Of a DNA stretch of 64,000 bases, positions 10,066-18,349 are shown in pieces. Origin of the DNA: Pseudooceanicola algae (GTDB taxonomy: Bacteria > Pseudomonadota > Alphaproteobacteria > Rhodobacterales > Rhodobacteraceae); NCBI RefSeq assembly GCF_003590145.2, contig NZ_CP060436.1, forward strand, positions 2,328,001-2,392,000. The letters run 5' to 3'. The stretch's first letter is position 1. The number at the start of each line of letters is the position of its first letter. The position numbers were made by a program, and so were the translations under genes. Under the pieces are notes generated by a model that worked only from the letters and a program-made list of their open reading frames with translations, had not been told where the DNA came from and searched no databases.

Positions 10066-11822
10066 GCAAGAACGTCGGCAGCATTCGCCGCAGTCAGATC
10101 ATTTCGACCTTCGGTCCAGGGGCAATCGTTGATTTCCGTCTGCCGGGAAGCGGGGCGCTGCTCTCGGGGGTCATGCAGGGTTTGGAGGCCTGGGAGGCCT
10201 ACACGAAAGGTGGCTACAAACAGGATGTGGTGCGCGAACCGAGACTCGAAGCGCTCTTGGGCGTCGACCATTTCCGGGCTCCGCCGGTAGGAACTTACCT
10301 GAAGGGCGGGCAAAAAAGGGATCGCGTGCTCCCGATAGAACGGTTTCCGGATTGGCTGTCCTGTCCCGAGTGCCACGTCATCAACCGGTCGGGGCAATGG
10401 GCACCATCGCGGAACCGCGATAGCCTGCATTGTGGCCAATGCCGGGGGAAGCCTGCAGTGCTGCCTGTGCGTTTCATCGCTATTTGCGAAAAAGGGCACC
10501 TTGATGATTTTCCCTGGACTTCCTGGCTGACGCACGAGCCTGGGTGTTCCCGGCCAGTTCTGGCATTGAAGAGCGTCGGAGCAGGCATCGGAGGGCTGTT
10601 GCTGACCTGCAAATCCTGTGGTGCGGGGCGTTCCATGGCCGAAGCATTCTCACCCAAGGGTATTCCGAAGCACAAATGCGGCGGTGGCCGACCGTGGCTT
10701 GGCGGACGCCAATCGGGATGTGAGGCGGCGCCGCGGATCACGCAGCGGGGCGCGAGCAACGTCTATTTCTCAATCGAGCAGAGCGCGATAACCCTTCCCG
10801 ATTGGAAGGTGTCCTTCAGGGAGAAGATCGCCGACTTCGTCGACATGCTCGATTTTCTCGACGATGAAGACATGCGGATCGCATTCATCGCAAAGAAGAT
10901 CCTGCCGACTTGGGACGGCCCCGACACCGCCGAAGAAATCGCACGTCGCTTTAGGGAGATGAAGGAAGGCAATTCTGGAAGTGAAGGGGATCTGCGGCTG
11001 GACGAGTTCCGGATGCTGCTGACGGATACTTCTGAGTTTGACGAAAGCGCGATGATTTTGCTGAACCGCCAACAACCCGTTCCTCACACATTGTCGGGGA
11101 TGATCTCCTGGATTTCGTCGGTGGAAAGGCTTCGAGAAGTGCGTGCCCTGACCGGGTTCACGAGGCTGAAGGCGCAGGTAGCTGGCAAGCCGGATGCTGT
11201 GCCGCTGTCTCGATCAGGTCTGTCGTGGCTGCCAGCGTTAGCCTTGCATGGGGAGGGCGTATTCCTGTCGCTGGACCTGGATGCCGTGTCTGAATGGGAA
11301 AGTCGGTCGGATGTTGTCGAACATCTGGCTCATCTGATCCAGACATATGTGGATAGTGCTCGGGCCGAAGGAAAGCAGGTGGATGGCGCGCCACAGCAAC
11401 TCAACGCACGGTACATACTGATCCACACTTTGGCGCATGCGTTGATCGCGCGCCTGTCGCTCGACAGCGGGTATTCCTCGAGCGCACTGCGTGAGCGCCT
11501 TTATGTTGGACCGGAAATGGCCGGATTGCTGATCTACACCTCGACGCCGGACGCAGACGGAACAATGGGAGGGCTTTCGCGGCAAGCGCGACCGGCTCGC
11601 ATGGAGCAACTGGTGCTTCAGGCGCTGGCCGACCATGAGCTCTGCTCCGCTGATCCGCTATGCTCCGAAGGAATGGCGCGCAGCGGCTCGAACGGCAACC
11701 ACGCGGCCTGCCATAACTGCATGTTTCTTCCTGAAACCAGTTGCGAGGCGTGGAATGGCTTTCTTGACCGGAGCTTGTTGAGCGCGGGACCGCTCTCGTT
11801 CTTCAAAAGTCTGGGCGAGTGA
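10062..11822 (+). CDS. drmB: DUF1998 protein, DISARM DrmB-like
   Basis: Product of 586 aa; its ATG overlaps the drmA stop (ATGA), indicating coupling. The N-terminus (SIRRSQIISTFGPGAIVDF) is the typical opening of DrmB proteins. Cysteine clusters follow (CPECHVI, CGQCRG, CKSCGAG). The C-terminal DUF1998 part contains ILIHTLAHALIARLSLDSGYSSSALRERLYV, GLLIYTSTPDADGTMGGLS, and a terminal Cys motif HNCMFLPETSC. In characterised DISARM, DrmA and DrmB form the core complex that engages DNA and requires the methylation arm to spare host DNA. DrmC, the phospholipase-D-like third core protein, is not found in this window, although it could lie to the left. The gene ends 54 bp from the convergent EcoRII-N-like gene. 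Confidence 0.9.
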   Translation: MSKNVGSIRRSQIISTFGPGAIVDFRLPGSGALLSGVMQGLEAWEAYTKGGYKQDVVREPRLEALLGVDHFRAPPVGTYLKGGQKRDRVLPIERFPDWLSCPECHVINRSGQWAPSRNRDSLHCGQCRGKPAVLPVRFIAICEKGHLDDFPWTSWLTHEPGCSRPVLALKSVGAGIGGLLLTCKSCGAGRSMAEAFSPKGIPKHKCGGGRPWLGGRQSGCEAAPRITQRGASNVYFSIEQSAITLPDWKVSFREKIADFVDMLDFLDDEDMRIAFIAKKILPTWDGPDTAEEIARRFREMKEGNSGSEGDLRLDEFRMLLTDTSEFDESAMILLNRQQPVPHTLSGMISWISSVERLREVRALTGFTRLKAQVAGKPDAVPLSRSGLSWLPALALHGEGVFLSLDLDAVSEWESRSDVVEHLAHLIQTYVDSARAEGKQVDGAPQQLNARYILIHTLAHALIARLSLDSGYSSSALRERLYVGPEMAGLLIYTSTPDADGTMGGLSRQARPARMEQLVLQALADHELCSADPLCSEGMARSGSNGNHAACHNCMFLPETSCEAWNGFLDRSLLSAGPLSFFKSLGE

Positions 11823-11876
11823 GTAGGCCGATCCGGCAGTGACCCTCGGCCATACGGTTTTCTGGTCGGCCGGGAT

Positions 11877-12311
11877 TCAATGTACGCGGCGCCAGCCAGC
11901 AGAAATCTTGATGCGGACGGGGGATTCGTCGACCTGTTCACTGACTTCCTGCATGGCGGGTACTACGTCGATCAAGTAACGGGGCGCGCCTTCTTCCTTG
12001 GATATCTCAAATGTGTCACCTTCCCTAGCCCCTTCTGTCTTGAAGTAGTTCGTCAGGTGCGTGATCCGGTATTCGTTCCGTGTCCCCTTGGGTTTGTGCA
12101 AGCGGTTGTTGTAATAGACGTAACGCAGACGCAGTTCGCGCCCGTCCGGTGTCACGCAAGTGATCCATTCGCTCGGGTTGTATTCTTTGGGGTCCAAGGG
12201 GGGAAGGAAAGCCAGAAGCTCGTCGTCGCTTTTAGGAATGTGGATTCCGGCCATATGAGCTCCGGTTGCCCCTACATCGTTCGCAGTCAGCGGTTTGGAG
12301 AATTTCTTCAT
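11877..12311 (-). CDS. Free-standing EcoRII-N-like DNA-recognition domain protein
   Basis: Product of 144 aa starting MKKFSKPLTANDVGATGAHM. The segment LTANDVGATGAHMAGIHIPK matches the N-terminal effector-binding (B3-like) domain of restriction enzyme EcoRII, where the equivalent reads like LSANDTGATGxHQAGI. In EcoRII this domain contacts the CCWGG site and is followed by a PD-(D/E)xK nuclease of about 200 residues. Here the protein stops after the reader fold and there is no catalytic domain. It is last in the minus-strand operon; its start codon shares one base with the stop of the SNF2 helicase (TGATG). Together with the Dcm-like methylase and Vsr upstream, the most economical reading is a site-specificity subunit that senses unmethylated CCWGG and directs the helicase/nuclease partners. 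Family resemblance is seen; the role is inferred. Confidence 0.8.
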   Translation of the reverse strand: MKKFSKPLTANDVGATGAHMAGIHIPKSDDELLAFLPPLDPKEYNPSEWITCVTPDGRELRLRYVYYNNRLHKPKGTRNEYRITHLTNYFKTEGAREGDTFEISKEEGAPRYLIDVVPAMQEVSEQVDESPVRIKISAGWRRVH

Positions 12312-14131
12312 CAGGACTTTCCGTTGGGAGTCATCTGGAGTGCCCGGGTCAGATCCTCGGTGTCGCGGATCGCTAAGGGCATGGTTTCGTTCGCCAGTTC
12401 ACTTTTCCAAGTCGATCGTTCGATCATCACTTGTTCTACCGTGTCTTCGTAGAACAGACGGTAGATGGTGACTGGCACGGTCTGGCCGCGGCGGTGCGCG
12501 CGTGCGCTGGCCTGCGCTTCGAGTGCGGGGTTCCAGAGGGGCGTGAAGTGAATGACGATGGTTGCGGCGGTGATGTTCAGCCCTGCGCCTGCGGCGCGCG
12601 GATTGAGCACGAGGCAGGCCGGACCGTCAAAGGACGAGAACTTATCGACGATGGCCTGGCGATCTTCCTGGGCTGTGCTGCCGTTGATGGCGCCCCACCA
12701 CGCGGTGGGAAGGTCACGCCCGGCTTGCTCAAGAAGGTCTCCGATCCTGTTGAAGGAAGCGAAGACGATCACTTTGCGCCGGTTAGTGAATGCTTCGCGC
12801 AGAAGCGCAATGGACCGCTCCATCTTCGGAGTCATCAGCGGCGCTGCATCACTTGCAACGAGATCGGCGTCGTCGTGATCCTGCACATCGTCGCGGCTCT
12901 GCAACCATGGGTGGGCACAGAAGAGCTGCAATTGCATCGTAGCAACCAGCGCGCCGGCCACCGGATACTTCTCAAGGGTTGTCTGCCGGACCAGCTCGTA
13001 TTGCCGGGTAAGGTCCTCGTCGAGCAAAACGGGCAGGTCGACGTCGATCCGTTCTGGCAGGTCGCCTGCCACATAGGCGACCCGCCGTTTCAGGATGACT
13101 GGGTCGGTCAGCCGCGCTAGGCTTTGAGCTGCTTCCACAGTGTCTGGATATTCGACCTTGAAGACATCCTGCTCGCCGAGCATTCCGGGCACCGCCAAAT
13201 CGATCAGTGACCAGAGGTCGAGAAGGGTGTTCTCGACTGGTGTACCAGTCATAGGAATCGCGCAGCGTCTTGGAATGGTGGCCAGTGCCTGACGCCGGCT
13301 TGATTCCGGGTTCTTGACCGCTTGCGCTTCGTCAGAGATCACCCAGGACCATTCCAAGGACGACAACACAGCAATGTCGTTCACCATCGTGTCGTAGGTC
13401 GTGATGACGACGGAGGCGACCTGCAGATCACGGAAGATGCCGGCCCGATACGCGCCTCGATGCACCAGAATGGTGAGCGACGGTGCAAAGCGGCGGATCT
13501 CTCGGACCCAGTTGGCAATCAGGCTTGTCGGGCAGATGATGAGCGCGGGCGCACTGTGCGGAGGTGGATCCATCATGAGCAGTGCGATGATCTGCAGGGT
13601 TTTTCCAAGGCCCATTTCATCCGCGAGGATCAGGCCACCGGTCCGCTTGGCGGTCTGCCACATCCACTGGACGCCACGGGCCTGAAACGGAAATAGCTTC
13701 GCGTTCAGCCCGGCGATGGACATTTCAGAGCCAAGGTCATCTGCCGCAATAGTGCCAGATCGGAGTACTTCCTCATCGGCGTCGACCGCGATCAATTCGT
13801 TTGGCTCCTGCGTGAGCCTTATGCCCAAGGCAAACGGGACATCCTGTGGATCGGCACCTTCGAGGACTTCGGCAACCAGATCGGGTGCATCCTGCGGAAG
13901 AGGCCGGATCGTATTTCCATCCAGCACCCAGGCATGGCGGGCTGAAGGGGCCTCGATGAAGCTCTGCACGCCGCGAAGCGTCCGAATGCCACCCAGCCGT
14001 GCCGCAAGGCACACAGGTCCGTTGCTGATCCGGAGGGCGGGATCAAGGACCCGCTGAGAAACGCTAAAGCGGTCGCCGAATTCAGCTACAACCGCTTCAA
14101 ACGTGAAGGGCATGTCAGCCGGTGTGGTCAC
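12311..14131 (-). CDS. SNF2-family DNA helicase/translocase
   Basis: Product of 606 aa from GTG 14131, which overlaps the HNH gene stop by 4 nt (GTGA); an ATG at 14113 is the alternative. An N-terminal region of about 140 residues precedes the SNF2 core: Walker A ILADEMGLGKTLQ at about 168-180, motif Ia CPTSLIANWVREI, motif II SDEAQAVKN, motif III MTGTPVENTLLDLWSLIDL, and in the second lobe FASFNRIGDLLE, LNPRAAGAGLN and motif VI ARAHRRGQTVPVTIYRLF. This is the Rad54/SSO1653-like bacterial form, different from the RapA-like helicase at the left edge, so the island has two SNF2 types. It sits between the HNH nuclease and the EcoRII-N-like reader in one coupled operon. A motor that moves from recognised sites to the cleavage point would fit, but that is inference. 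Confidence 0.9.
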   Translation of the reverse strand: MTTPADMPFTFEAVVAEFGDRFSVSQRVLDPALRISNGPVCLAARLGGIRTLRGVQSFIEAPSARHAWVLDGNTIRPLPQDAPDLVAEVLEGADPQDVPFALGIRLTQEPNELIAVDADEEVLRSGTIAADDLGSEMSIAGLNAKLFPFQARGVQWMWQTAKRTGGLILADEMGLGKTLQIIALLMMDPPPHSAPALIICPTSLIANWVREIRRFAPSLTILVHRGAYRAGIFRDLQVASVVITTYDTMVNDIAVLSSLEWSWVISDEAQAVKNPESSRRQALATIPRRCAIPMTGTPVENTLLDLWSLIDLAVPGMLGEQDVFKVEYPDTVEAAQSLARLTDPVILKRRVAYVAGDLPERIDVDLPVLLDEDLTRQYELVRQTTLEKYPVAGALVATMQLQLFCAHPWLQSRDDVQDHDDADLVASDAAPLMTPKMERSIALLREAFTNRRKVIVFASFNRIGDLLEQAGRDLPTAWWGAINGSTAQEDRQAIVDKFSSFDGPACLVLNPRAAGAGLNITAATIVIHFTPLWNPALEAQASARAHRRGQTVPVTIYRLFYEDTVEQVMIERSTWKSELANETMPLAIRDTEDLTRALQMTPNGKS

Positions 14132-14961
14132 AAGATGCCAGCCTTGCCCATTGGATCAGCCATCAATTCGACAACTTCCTCCAGGGACCACGGTTCGGGT
14201 CGGCGTGTATGCACGGCGCGGTGACAATTCGGACAGAGAGGGGCGAGGTCGCGTGCCGGGTCATATGGGCGCGGCTCTTTCAGGAGCGAAAGCGGTTCGA
14301 GATGGTGGACCTCGATGATGCTGCCAGCCACGCCGTATGTCTCGCGCGGATCAAGCCCGCAGCAGGCGCAAACTTCGCCGTGCAACCTGATGCAAAGGAG
14401 CCGATTTCTGGGGTTACGTTCCCGGCGCCTGACCGTTGTGAACAGTTCCGCCCCTTCGTATTCGGGCTCGCCGTGGTCGTCCTCCTCGATGACGTCATAC
14501 CCGATCAGTTCGGCCATGGCGGCCATCATGGGCACGATCGTGTCGCGGCTGACCTCGGTCAGTGCGACCTCGGGGTCCCGCGGAAGGTTCCGGATGATGG
14601 CAGTCATCCGGAAATCTCCAGTGGTGATCTTCCAATCGGCCATCTCCTGTCCTTGGACTTCAACCTCCACAGAACTGTCGACGGACGCGACGAGGGCCCG
14701 CGCCAGATGGACATCCTCGGACCCGGCACCAGCGATCCGTCGCACGACCTCACCCGCAAATGCGCCAAAGCCCAGCGTAACGGCGTAACCCTTCAGGCCG
14801 TAGGGACGCATCTCGGCCACGGGACCGTACCGCTCTTCGAGGTCCGCAAACCATATCCGCAGGCCGGTCCGCGACTTCGACCCGTCAACGGCCATGCCGA
14901 TCGCAGCGCCGGTTCCGGCCTCCAGTTCTTCCCGAATGAGGGTTTGGCGGGCTGACAGCAT
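14128..14961 (-). CDS. HNH endonuclease with uncharacterised N-terminal domain
   Basis: Product of 277 aa from ATG 14961, one base after the stop of the GHKL ATPase gene; a TTG at 14976 would add five residues and overlap that gene. The C-terminal HNH module is clear: a zinc pair CACCG, the ββα-metal core SIIEVHHLEPLSLL, then LAPLCPNCHRAVHTRRPEPWS with the second zinc pair CPNC and the final His. The N-terminal roughly 190 residues (AAIGMAVDGSKSRTGLRIWFADLEERYGP...) are not assigned. Their position, in front of a nuclease in a modification-linked operon, suggests a DNA- or modified-base-reading domain as in McrA/MrcB-type enzymes. This is the most obvious effector nuclease of the island. Its stop overlaps the SNF2 start, so HNH and SNF2 are coupled. 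Confidence 0.86.
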   Translation of the reverse strand: MLSARQTLIREELEAGTGAAIGMAVDGSKSRTGLRIWFADLEERYGPVAEMRPYGLKGYAVTLGFGAFAGEVVRRIAGAGSEDVHLARALVASVDSSVEVEVQGQEMADWKITTGDFRMTAIIRNLPRDPEVALTEVSRDTIVPMMAAMAELIGYDVIEEDDHGEPEYEGAELFTTVRRRERNPRNRLLCIRLHGEVCACCGLDPRETYGVAGSIIEVHHLEPLSLLKEPRPYDPARDLAPLCPNCHRAVHTRRPEPWSLEEVVELMADPMGKAGIL

Positions 14962-14962
14962 A

Positions 14963-16591
14963 TCAGTCTTCGTCAAGCTCGGTCAGTTCCGCCGAGGTTG
15001 GGTCCGGGAGATTGCGGAGCAGCTTCTTGAGGTTGGACGAGATCTCCTCGCGAATGTCCTCGAACACAGGCTCCAGTTCCGGATCTGTGTTATTCTGCTC
15101 TGCCATCGCGAAGGCGTACAGGAGTAGGTCCATACCCTCCACGGCATATCCGCTGGCAGCAGCGCGCTGGTAGATCTTCTGGTAGAAGTCATGATGCTTG
15201 TTCAGCAGAACCCCCGGTACGTGGTCCGAAACACCTGGGCTACGGTACGCTGGCTCGAAGAGGTGCCCGCTGGTGATCGTCGTGACCGCCTCGACATAGA
15301 TCGCCTCCGGATTGACGTGCTCCTGAACGGGCACCTTGATGCGGATCTTAACACCACGCCGGTTGTTGACCTCGACGGTCTGGCTTGCCGGATCCGCGCT
15401 TGCCACTTGGGGCTTGGAGACATTCGCCGTCGCCGCGATGTTCTTGTTAGAGCTTCCGTGGTCGATCGTTGTCCTCTTGTTGGCATCGTCGCGGGTGATA
15501 CGGCGATACCGGTTGCCGGCTTCGCGGTAGACCGGTTGGAGAAGGCTGCGAAGCCCATCTTCCAGTTCCGGATGGAACAGGATCCGAGACTTCTTCACGT
15601 CGATGCGGAAGGCCTCGTCCAATTCATGAGTGAAATCGAATTCAATGCGCAGGAGCGACGTATGGGGTTCGGGTGCGCCAAATACGTCCAGCCAGCCACC
15701 ATCCTGAATGAGGCGTCCCTCGCGATAGACATAAAAGCCCTGCGCACGGTTCGAAATACGCGCGAATTGGGCTTCTTCTTCCTTTGTCATGTCGCGGCGG
15801 TGAGGCAGGATCCACGCCTTGATCCCTGCTTCCGCTTCGCTGCAGTCGGGCAGCTCGACAAGTATCCGCTGTTTCGACTCTGCGAGCACCTGATCCGAGC
15901 GGGTTGGATAGAACGGGTTCCATGCAGGCACATCGACGCCATTGATCCGGATGGCAACATGTCGTTCGCGTTCGTCACATGTGTCGAGAAACCGATGAAA
16001 GACCAGCGCGACGTGCTTGCCCAAGGTCTCGGCCAGCCGTTTGATTGCCGCCTTTTCCTTTGAACCGGGGTCGTAGTCCTTGGAAAGGATCCGATCGCAG
16101 TTTTCCCAGACGACAAGCGTCCCGGTATCCCCGCAAAGTTCCTCGAACATGTCAGCCTGATCGGACGTCACCGGATCGTCGAGCATTTCCCAGATATTCT
16201 GTGCCTCGACATGTTCTAGATCCCAAGTCAGCTTGGACAACTCTTGGTCCGCTGACTTCCTCGAAATCAGGCTGTAACGCTTGCAGACCGAACTTGAAGC
16301 CGTTTTTAGCCCCAGCCCGAACTTCCCGAGGCTCTTGGCGTCGGAACGCTTGTCGGCACCGTAGCGCATCGCATTGCGAACCTCATCGCGGGTCATGCCC
16401 TGACCATCATCACCGAAATAGACGATCTTCCGGCCGTCATGCATCAACTCGATGTTGATGTTCACCGCGTTGGCTCCGGCTGCGATCGAGTTGTCGATGA
16501 TGTCGGCTGCTGCGGTCTTGACGTTGTAACCCGTGTCACGAAGCCCGACGATGAGGCGCGCGGCATTCGGATCGTTGATGAGGTCGTTCAT
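14963..16591 (-). CDS. GHKL (MutL/MORC/Hsp90-like) ATPase
   Basis: Product of 542 aa. The Bergerat ATP fold is complete: N-box AADIIDNSIAAGA at about residues 28-40, G1 box DDGQGM at 61-66, and G2 box GKFGLGLKTAS at 89-99. An S5-like transducer region follows (DQVLAESKQRI...LPHRRDMTKEEE...YREGRLIQDGGW). GHKL ATPases of this kind occur in bacterial restriction-modification clusters related to the origin of MORC proteins, often beside SNF2 helicases, HNH and Vsr-type nucleases. It probably acts as an ATP-operated clamp that couples site recognition to nuclease activation; no mismatch-repair endonuclease motif is seen. The gene lies 12 nt after the Vsr gene and 1 nt before the HNH start. The acidic tail (ELTELDED) is unusual but harmless. 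Confidence 0.88.
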   Translation of the reverse strand: MNDLINDPNAARLIVGLRDTGYNVKTAAADIIDNSIAAGANAVNINIELMHDGRKIVYFGDDGQGMTRDEVRNAMRYGADKRSDAKSLGKFGLGLKTASSSVCKRYSLISRKSADQELSKLTWDLEHVEAQNIWEMLDDPVTSDQADMFEELCGDTGTLVVWENCDRILSKDYDPGSKEKAAIKRLAETLGKHVALVFHRFLDTCDERERHVAIRINGVDVPAWNPFYPTRSDQVLAESKQRILVELPDCSEAEAGIKAWILPHRRDMTKEEEAQFARISNRAQGFYVYREGRLIQDGGWLDVFGAPEPHTSLLRIEFDFTHELDEAFRIDVKKSRILFHPELEDGLRSLLQPVYREAGNRYRRITRDDANKRTTIDHGSSNKNIAATANVSKPQVASADPASQTVEVNNRRGVKIRIKVPVQEHVNPEAIYVEAVTTITSGHLFEPAYRSPGVSDHVPGVLLNKHHDFYQKIYQRAAASGYAVEGMDLLLYAFAMAEQNNTDPELEPVFEDIREEISSNLKKLLRNLPDPTSAELTELDED

Positions 16592-16603
16592 CTTCCTGCT
16601 CTT

Positions 16604-17074
16604 TCACTTCGGACGAGAGCCGGACTTTCCATCCAGACGTGAGAAGAAGTCCTGCTCTGAAATGCTGGCCTCTTTTTCGCGGCTCTCCAACCAATCTGCA
16701 ATCACCGATATCAGGAGATCTTCTGATACTTGGCGCGTTGCGCATTCCCATACAGTTAGGATGCGCCATCCGGACTGTGCAAGGCGTTGTAGGACCATAG
16801 CATCCCTTTCCTGGTTCCGCCCTATCTTGGCTTGCCAGAAATCAGTATTTGTCTTGGGGATGCGAAAATAATGGCACCCCTCGTGTCCGTGCCAAAAACA
16901 ACCGTGAACGAAAATCACGGTCCGGTATTTCGGCAGCACGATATCCGGCTTTCCTGGAAGTTCCTTGGTATGCAGGCGGTAGCGAAAGCCCAGACGGTGC
17001 AGTCCCTTGCGCACCATGATCTCGGGCTTGGTATCCTTGGGGCCGATCCGCGACATCATCGCGGATCGTGTCAT
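16604..17074 (-). CDS. vsr: Vsr-type very short patch repair endonuclease
   Basis: Product of 156 aa from ATG 17074 (MTRSAMMSRIGPKDTKPE). The frame extends upstream to 17257 but that part lies inside the methyltransferase gene and is not Vsr-like. Vsr hallmarks are present: MSRIGPKDTKPEIMVRKGLHRLGFRYRLH, LPGKPDIVLPKYRTVIFVHGCFWHGHEGC with the catalytic Asp and His residues, and WQAKIGRNQERD. The family nicks DNA at T:G mismatches that arise by deamination of 5-methylcytosine in Dcm sites, so it normally travels with a C5 methyltransferase, as here (10 nt downstream of it). In this operon it may simply protect methylated sites, or it may have been recruited as a nuclease; the intact active site permits both. 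Confidence 0.93.
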   Translation of the reverse strand: MTRSAMMSRIGPKDTKPEIMVRKGLHRLGFRYRLHTKELPGKPDIVLPKYRTVIFVHGCFWHGHEGCHYFRIPKTNTDFWQAKIGRNQERDAMVLQRLAQSGWRILTVWECATRQVSEDLLISVIADWLESREKEASISEQDFFSRLDGKSGSRPK

Positions 17075-17084
17075 GGGCGGCTTG

Positions 17085-18158
17085 TCAGGCACGCATCCCC
17101 CGTTTGGAGTGCAGTGCGACCGTGTTGGTGATCCAAGGGGCCATGGCTTCCGCGATGGCAATGGCAACCGGTGCGGCGACTGCGTTGCCAAACTGACGGT
17201 AGGCTTGTGTGTCAGAGACGACGATCTTCCAAGGTTGGTTCGACCCCTTTCGGTCAAACCCCATGAGCCTTGCGCATTCCCTTGGTGTCAGGCGCCGGGG
17301 CGTGCCGTGGTTCTGGGCGATCAGTATCTCGCTGCCATCCTTGTAGTAGCGGGCACTGAGCGTGCGGGCGACGTTGTGGGGCTGACACAGGCCAAATCCG
17401 AAACCATTTCCGGCTGCCTTATGCTTGGCAGCATAGTTCTGGAGGTATTTCCAAAGGTTGGGCGTGAGTGTGTATTTGTCGCCCACATTGGCCAAGGGGC
17501 CGGTAGTATAGGGTTCCTCAACCGTCTCTGAACCGTCTTGCGTGTGCAGGATGTCCGCAAGTGTCGGCGCAGGGCCTTGCGGGAGGATCACCTCGTCAAG
17601 GGAGAACGCGGCGGGCACGTCACGCCGGAAGCCGACGATAAAGATGCGCTCCCGGTGTTGCGGCACCCAGTGGCGCGCGTCGATCACCTTGTGGTCAACT
17701 TCGTATCCCAATTCATCCAAGGCGTGGAGAATGACGCGGAACGTGTTGCCTTTATCATGCGACAGGAGGTTCTTGACGTTTTCCAGAAGGAAAGCCTTCG
17801 GTTTGTGATGTCGCAGGATGCGAACCACATCAAAGAACAGTGTGCCCTGTGTCTCATCCGCGAACCCATGGGCCCGGCCCAGCGAGTTCTTCTTTGACAC
17901 CCCGGCAATGGAAAATGGCTGGCAAGGGAAACCGGCGAGCAGGACATCATGAGCGGGAATGTCACGTTCGTCGACTTTGGTGATGTCGCCGTTGATCTCG
18001 TGGCCGTCTTCAAAGTTCGCGCGGTAAGTCTCCTGCGAAAACTTGTTCCACTCGCTTGTGAATACGCAGGTTCCGCCAATCGCCTCGAAACCTATGCGCA
18101 GTCCGCCGATGCCCGCGAAGAGATCGATAAAATTGAAACCGTGTGAGACAGCGGTCAT
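17085..18158 (-). CDS. DNA (cytosine-5) methyltransferase, Dcm/M.EcoRII-like
   Basis: Product of 357 aa, first gene of the six-gene minus-strand operon. C5-MTase motifs: [17 protein letters not shown] (about 11-24), [13 protein letters not shown] with nucleophile Cys79, VI ENVKN near 126-130, [43 protein letters not shown]. The stretch [15 protein letters not shown] followed by [13 protein letters not shown] and [11 protein letters not shown] closely resembles Dcm/M.EcoRII, which methylate the inner C of CCWGG. Specificity is inferred from this resemblance plus the neighbouring Vsr and EcoRII-N-like genes. In DISARM class 2 a C5-MTase (DrmMII) marks host DNA; this gene could fill that role for the adjacent DrmA/DrmB pair. 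The short target-recognition region between motifs VIII and IX (about residues 190-270) should be compared with M.EcoRII. Confidence 0.93.
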   Translation of the reverse strand: MTAVSHGFNFIDLFAGIGGLRIGFEAIGGTCVFTSEWNKFSQETYRANFEDGHEINGDITKVDERDIPAHDVLLAGFPCQPFSIAGVSKKNSLGRAHGFADETQGTLFFDVVRILRHHKPKAFLLENVKNLLSHDKGNTFRVILHALDELGYEVDHKVIDARHWVPQHRERIFIVGFRRDVPAAFSLDEVILPQGPAPTLADILHTQDGSETVEEPYTTGPLANVGDKYTLTPNLWKYLQNYAAKHKAAGNGFGFGLCQPHNVARTLSARYYKDGSEILIAQNHGTPRRLTPRECARLMGFDRKGSNQPWKIVVSDTQAYRQFGNAVAAPVAIAIAEAMAPWITNTVALHSKRGMRA

Positions 18159-18349
18159 GTGTGTTCTCCGGGTGATGTGCGCCTACAAACGAAAACAAGG
18201 GCCGCAAAGCACGGGCGCTACAACCCGTAGCCCATCTATGCCACGGAAAAAGTAACCGTCCAAGCTTACGATCAGGTTCACGGGCTCTTTGATGCTATGA
18301 GCACCGGAAATACTCCCGCGCGATGGTCGAGGCGACCCTACGCGAAGGA

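Noticed and set aside
1-18158. CRISPR array, Dnd/Ssp or BREX genes
   Set aside because: No repeat-spacer pattern, no DndCDE, PglX/PglZ or SspABCD features were seen.
18258-18270. Possible left transposon end (GTCCAAGCTTACG)
   Set aside because: Single copy with about three mismatches to the right-end repeat; could be chance.
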